The notes under the pieces: model-generated
What the model saw: only the letters and a program-made list of their open reading frames with translations
Told to the model about the DNA's origin: nothing
Databases searched by the model: none
Part shown: piece after piece, positions 58,273-60,662 of the stretch
How the letters are laid out: the number at the start of each line of letters is the position of its first letter
Numbering within the stretch: position 1 is the first letter of the stretch
Program-made: the position numbers and the translations under genes
Origin: an uncultured Treponema sp.
GTDB taxonomy: Bacteria > Spirochaetota > Spirochaetia > Treponematales > Treponemataceae
Direction: 5' to 3'
DNA length: 60,662 bases
Assembly (NCBI GenBank): GCA_937902125.1
Contig: CALDIB010000035.1
Location: 1 to 60,662, forward strand

Positions 58273-58569
58273 TTAATCAGCCGAAGAACCGTCTCCAGCG
58301 GCGGAAGACTCTATGACCTTTCCGCTGTTGTAATCGTCCAAAATCCTGTTCTGCAATTCAGAACGGAATTCAGGGCTGATAGGATGGGCAATATCCTTGT
58401 ATTCTCCGGTGGCGGTCTTTTTGCTCGGCATGGCGATAAAAAGCCCGTCTTTGCCCTCAATAATCTTTACATTATGAACAACAAAGCAGTTGTCAAATGT
58501 AATTGTCACATAAGCGCGAAGCTTTCCTTCGCCAGTCACTTTTCGGATGCGCAATTCGGTAATTTGCAT
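58273..58569 (-). CDS. spoVG: Septation/RNA-binding regulator SpoVG
   Basis: This 98-residue protein starts MQITELRIRKVTGEGKLRAY and contains the conserved FVVHNVKIIEG and FIAMPSKK motifs and the DIAHPISPEFR stretch. In Borrelia and other bacteria SpoVG binds DNA and RNA and adjusts gene expression. It has an excellent Shine-Dalgarno (AAAGGAGATG). It lies between ispE and tRNA-Gln and is probably co-transcribed with both. Confidence 0.96.
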   Translation of the reverse strand: MQITELRIRKVTGEGKLRAYVTITFDNCFVVHNVKIIEGKDGLFIAMPSKKTATGEYKDIAHPISPEFRSELQNRILDDYNSGKVIESSAAGDGSSAD

Positions 58570-58588
58570 AATGCATCTCCTTTACTTT

Positions 58589-59248
58589 TTATAATAAAGT
58601 TGCGTTCCATTTTTCGGAAAGAAGGCCGTAAGCGTCTTGAGCCTGACTTTTGGACTCAAAAACGCCAAAAACCGTCGAACCGGAGCCTGACATATCCCAA
58701 AACAAAGCTCCGCTTGACTCGACGTCTTTAAGAGCTTGCCGGACTTTTGAATATTTAGCCGAAATGACAGGAGTAAAATCGTTTGTAAAAGTCCAATCTT
58801 TGACCGGCCTTCTGTAAACGCTTTCAAGCTCGTCCAACGGCAAACACTCGTTTTTAGGCCTCCCCGCGCTCCTGTCAACTGCGGCGTAAGCCTCTGCGGT
58901 TGACGAATGAACGCCTGGAAAAACCAGAACGTAATGCAAATCACTTCTGGGGCTTATTGGCCTGACCAATTCCCCTCTTCCCCAAACAAGAGCGGCGCCG
59001 CAAGGCTTTCCGCAAAGGCTAAGGAAGAAAAACACATCGCTACCTACAAGGGCGGCCATTTTGCTGGCCTCTTGGCTGGAAAAAACGACGCCTAGTTTTT
59101 GCAAGACAAACAACAAAGCCGCCGCGTCGGAGGAACCTCCCCCAAGGCCGCCGCCCATAGGAATGCGCTTCGTCAAGCAAACGCTTATTCCGGGCAAATC
59201 CCGCTTTAATACGCTTCTAGCGGCCTCATAAGCGGAATTGACTGTGTT
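58589..59248 (-). pseudogene. ispE: 4-diphosphocytidyl-2-C-methyl-D-erythritol kinase, 5' end lost
   Basis: This GHMP kinase of the MEP isoprenoid pathway is recognisable from the ATP loop PMGGGLGGGSSDAAALL and the C-terminal GSTVFGVF motif. Homology continues upstream of the first possible TTG start (59197) through NTVNSAYEAARSVLK to about 59248, then ends abruptly in A+T-rich sequence that encodes no kinase start. About 70-90 N-terminal residues of the usual 280-300 are missing. The break matches the sharp composition change, so the gene is probably intact in the organism and cut by a misjoin in the contig. Confidence 0.88.
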
Positions 59249-59251
59249 TTT

Positions 59252-59279
59252 TTGATTGTAAAAAAAATAAAAATATGAT
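59252..59279 (+). promoter_or_regulatory. Candidate promoter of the terminal coiled-coil gene
   Basis: TTGATT (59252-59257), a 16-base spacer and TATGAT (59274-59279) in very A+T-rich DNA, where such matches are common. GAAGGAAGGA precedes the ATG at 59314. Confidence 0.35.
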
Positions 59280-59313
59280 ATTCTATAGATAATAGAAGGA
59301 AGGAATGTGTGTT

Positions 59314-60662
59314 ATGGATAGTAATGCAAGAGAAATAGCAAAACAATTATCAGCATATGGAATACGGTCTGATAATTGGTCAAAAGTAATGCGAATGACA
59401 TCAGAAGGAGATCAGTTTAAGAGAGTAGCAGATAAAATAATAGAATTACAAGAGAAATTAAAAAGAAGTGTAAATTATGAGAGTCTATTAAAAAGCTTTT
59501 CAAATAAATTTCAAGAGATAAATGAGACATTAGAAAAAGACAGTTTTTATAGAGGTTTGCAACCGACAAGATTTAAAAATATAATGGGTGAAATAGACAC
59601 TCAATTTGGTGATGCATTTAAATATTTTGAAGAACAAAAAAGTATAGAACTATTAGAAGAAAGAATAAAAGAACTAGAAGCAGAAAGAGAAAGAGTAATT
59701 CAGCAAAAAGATATAACAGAGGATGAAAAAACAGAAAAGCTATTTCAAATAATGTATGAATTAGGAGAATTAAAGAACAAAAAAGAAGAAGAAACAATAC
59801 AATATGAAAAGGTAAAAGCAAGGGCAGAAGAAAACATCAAAAGCTCAATAGAATCATTCAATACATTAGAAGGGCAATTAATACAAGGCCAACAAACAAT
59901 AAACGGGAACAGGATAACAGTAGTAACAAATGCAACAGCAGAAACGTTAAAAAAAATAAAAAATGCAAAATCGATAGAATTATTGAAATTCAGAGAAGAA
60001 TTAGTAAATAAATTAAAGAAACTAAAAATGTCATTAATAGAATTAAATGTAACAAGTGAAACAAAAAAAGCAATAGAAGAAATAATAAATGAAATGATAC
60101 AAGAAACAACAGAAACATTATATAAATCTGATATAATGGTAGTATATACAGGAAATGAAGAAATAAAGAAAACAGAAGAAGAACTAATAGGATTATGTGA
60201 AAAGTATGGATTTAAAATAGTAAATCCAGTACAAGCTCAAGAAAAGAAGGAAGAAGTTACAGAACAGAAGGTTGTTGAAGAAGAAAAACCGATTACAGGG
60301 CAACAATTTAATGAAAGAAATGGAATTGAAGGAAATAGATTTTTAGGAGGAATAGATTTAAGTGAAGTTCCTAAAGTAGGTGATATACCACCAATTAAGG
60401 TTGAAAAAGAACCAGTTTCTAAACCTATTGTAGAAGAACCTACTCCAATTGAAGAACCAATAGTAGATGATGGATTACCTTTAGAATATAATTTTGATGA
60501 ACCTGTTGAAGAAAAAATTGAAGAACCTGAAATAAAAACTAAAGAAGAAGTAGCAAGAAGTTTTGTTGCTGCTTTACTAGCAAATGAAAAAAATGCCTCA
60601 AAGTTTAAATCACCTGATTTTGCTATTGTTGGTTCTGGCGATAATGTAAAAGTCTATGCTTA
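59314..60662 (+). CDS. Open-ended coiled-coil protein of unknown function
   Basis: A frame of 449 codons runs from the ATG at 59314 to the end of the window without a stop, so the C-terminus is missing. It begins MDSNAREIAKQLSAYG. A strongly charged coiled-coil region covers about residues 100-180, a mixed region follows, and from about residue 310 there is a Pro/Glu-rich low-complexity part (KPIVEEPTPIEEPIV). I recognise no family. Codons up to about 60,230 end mostly in A (ATA, GTA, ACA, GCA). After that T endings (GTT, CCT, ATT, GCT) become common. The base composition points to a low-G+C Firmicutes/Mollicutes-like source, unlike the rest of the window. The ribosome binding site GAAGGAAGGA is good. 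Confidence 0.7.
   Translation, partial: MDSNAREIAKQLSAYGIRSDNWSKVMRMTSEGDQFKRVADKIIELQEKLKRSVNYESLLKSFSNKFQEINETLEKDSFYRGLQPTRFKNIMGEIDTQFGDAFKYFEEQKSIELLEERIKELEAERERVIQQKDITEDEKTEKLFQIMYELGELKNKKEEETIQYEKVKARAEENIKSSIESFNTLEGQLIQGQQTINGNRITVVTNATAETLKKIKNAKSIELLKFREELVNKLKKLKMSLIELNVTSETKKAIEEIINEMIQETTETLYKSDIMVVYTGNEEIKKTEEELIGLCEKYGFKIVNPVQAQEKKEEVTEQKVVEEEKPITGQQFNERNGIEGNRFLGGIDLSEVPKVGDIPPIKVEKEPVSKPIVEEPTPIEEPIVDDGLPLEYNFDEPVEEKIEEPEIKTKEEVARSFVAALLANEKNASKFKSPDFAIVGSGDNVKVYA

Noticed and set aside
17040..59248. The G+C-rich segment as one huge horizontally acquired island
   Set aside because: It contains core genes (rpmF, lepA, rplY, tilS, spoVG, ispE) that are rarely transferred together, and the edges show assembly damage, so a misjoin explains it better.
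59618..59821. Minus-strand frame of 67 codons in the terminal A+T-rich segment
   Set aside because: It is a leucine/phenylalanine-rich shadow of the Glu/Lys-rich coiled-coil frame on the other strand.

Overview
The window reads as a metagenome-type contig from host-associated spirochaetes, most likely Treponema, and it appears to be composite. Bases 1-20 are an Illumina adapter. Bases 21 to about 16,980 are A+T-rich. Bases about 17,040-59,248 are clearly more G+C-rich and rich in GCC/GGC/AAG-type codons. Bases from about 59,250 to the end are extremely A+T-rich and look non-spirochaetal. The shifts coincide with damaged context: palindromic repeats and the loss of the usual neighbours of rpmF at the first join, and an ispE gene cut off at the second. 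I read this as a chimeric assembly. Genus assignment is inferred from gene content (the PntC-AEP transaminase fusion, the ispE-spoVG-tRNA-Gln-rplY order, lipoprotein-rich envelope genes) and not from a marker search.

Region 1 (21-16,980) holds an EamA exporter, a GldA/GldF/GldG-type ABC operon that ends in DUF4340 and pth, a membrane HD-GYP protein, cdd, xylA with a candidate operator, a DnaQ-type exonuclease and a histidine phosphatase. It then has an operon of a membrane-anchored C-N hydrolase, a LytTR regulator, a DUF3021 membrane protein and folA. A 21-bp-phased direct repeat lies just upstream of that operon's promoter. A flavodoxin pseudogene and a MATE transporter complete the region.

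Region 2 (17,040-59,248) begins with rpmF, deoD and a divergent alpha-2-macroglobulin/pbpC pair for envelope defence and repair. A surface-glycan island follows: manC; the GDP-D-glycero-D-manno-heptose genes hddA, gmhA and an hddC-gmhB fusion; three GT4 glycosyltransferases; and rfbA/rfbC. Next comes a phosphonate operon with a textbook promoter: a CDP-glycerol-transferase-like enzyme, PEP mutase, phosphonopyruvate decarboxylase, a fused AEP cytidylyltransferase/AEP transaminase, and a 910-residue protein joining a YidC-like membrane domain to an alkaline-phosphatase-superfamily ectodomain. Together these should make CMP-2-aminoethylphosphonate and attach aminoethylphosphonate to a surface polymer. 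The YidC-like/phosphatase-superfamily fusion is the best candidate here for an undescribed component. cimA, leuB, a SurA/PpiC-like foldase and a DUF115 (Maf-like) protein follow.

The right part of region 2 is a minus-strand housekeeping block: ispE (truncated), spoVG, tRNA-Gln, rplY, terminator, tilS, a Ca-loop/TPR-like exported protein, an HtrA-like lipoprotein and lepA.

Region 3 carries one open-ended coiled-coil ORF.

A recurring theme in both spirochaete regions is a -10 hexamer placed 5-8 nt before the ATG with no Shine-Dalgarno sequence, which suggests leaderless mRNAs for at least seven genes.
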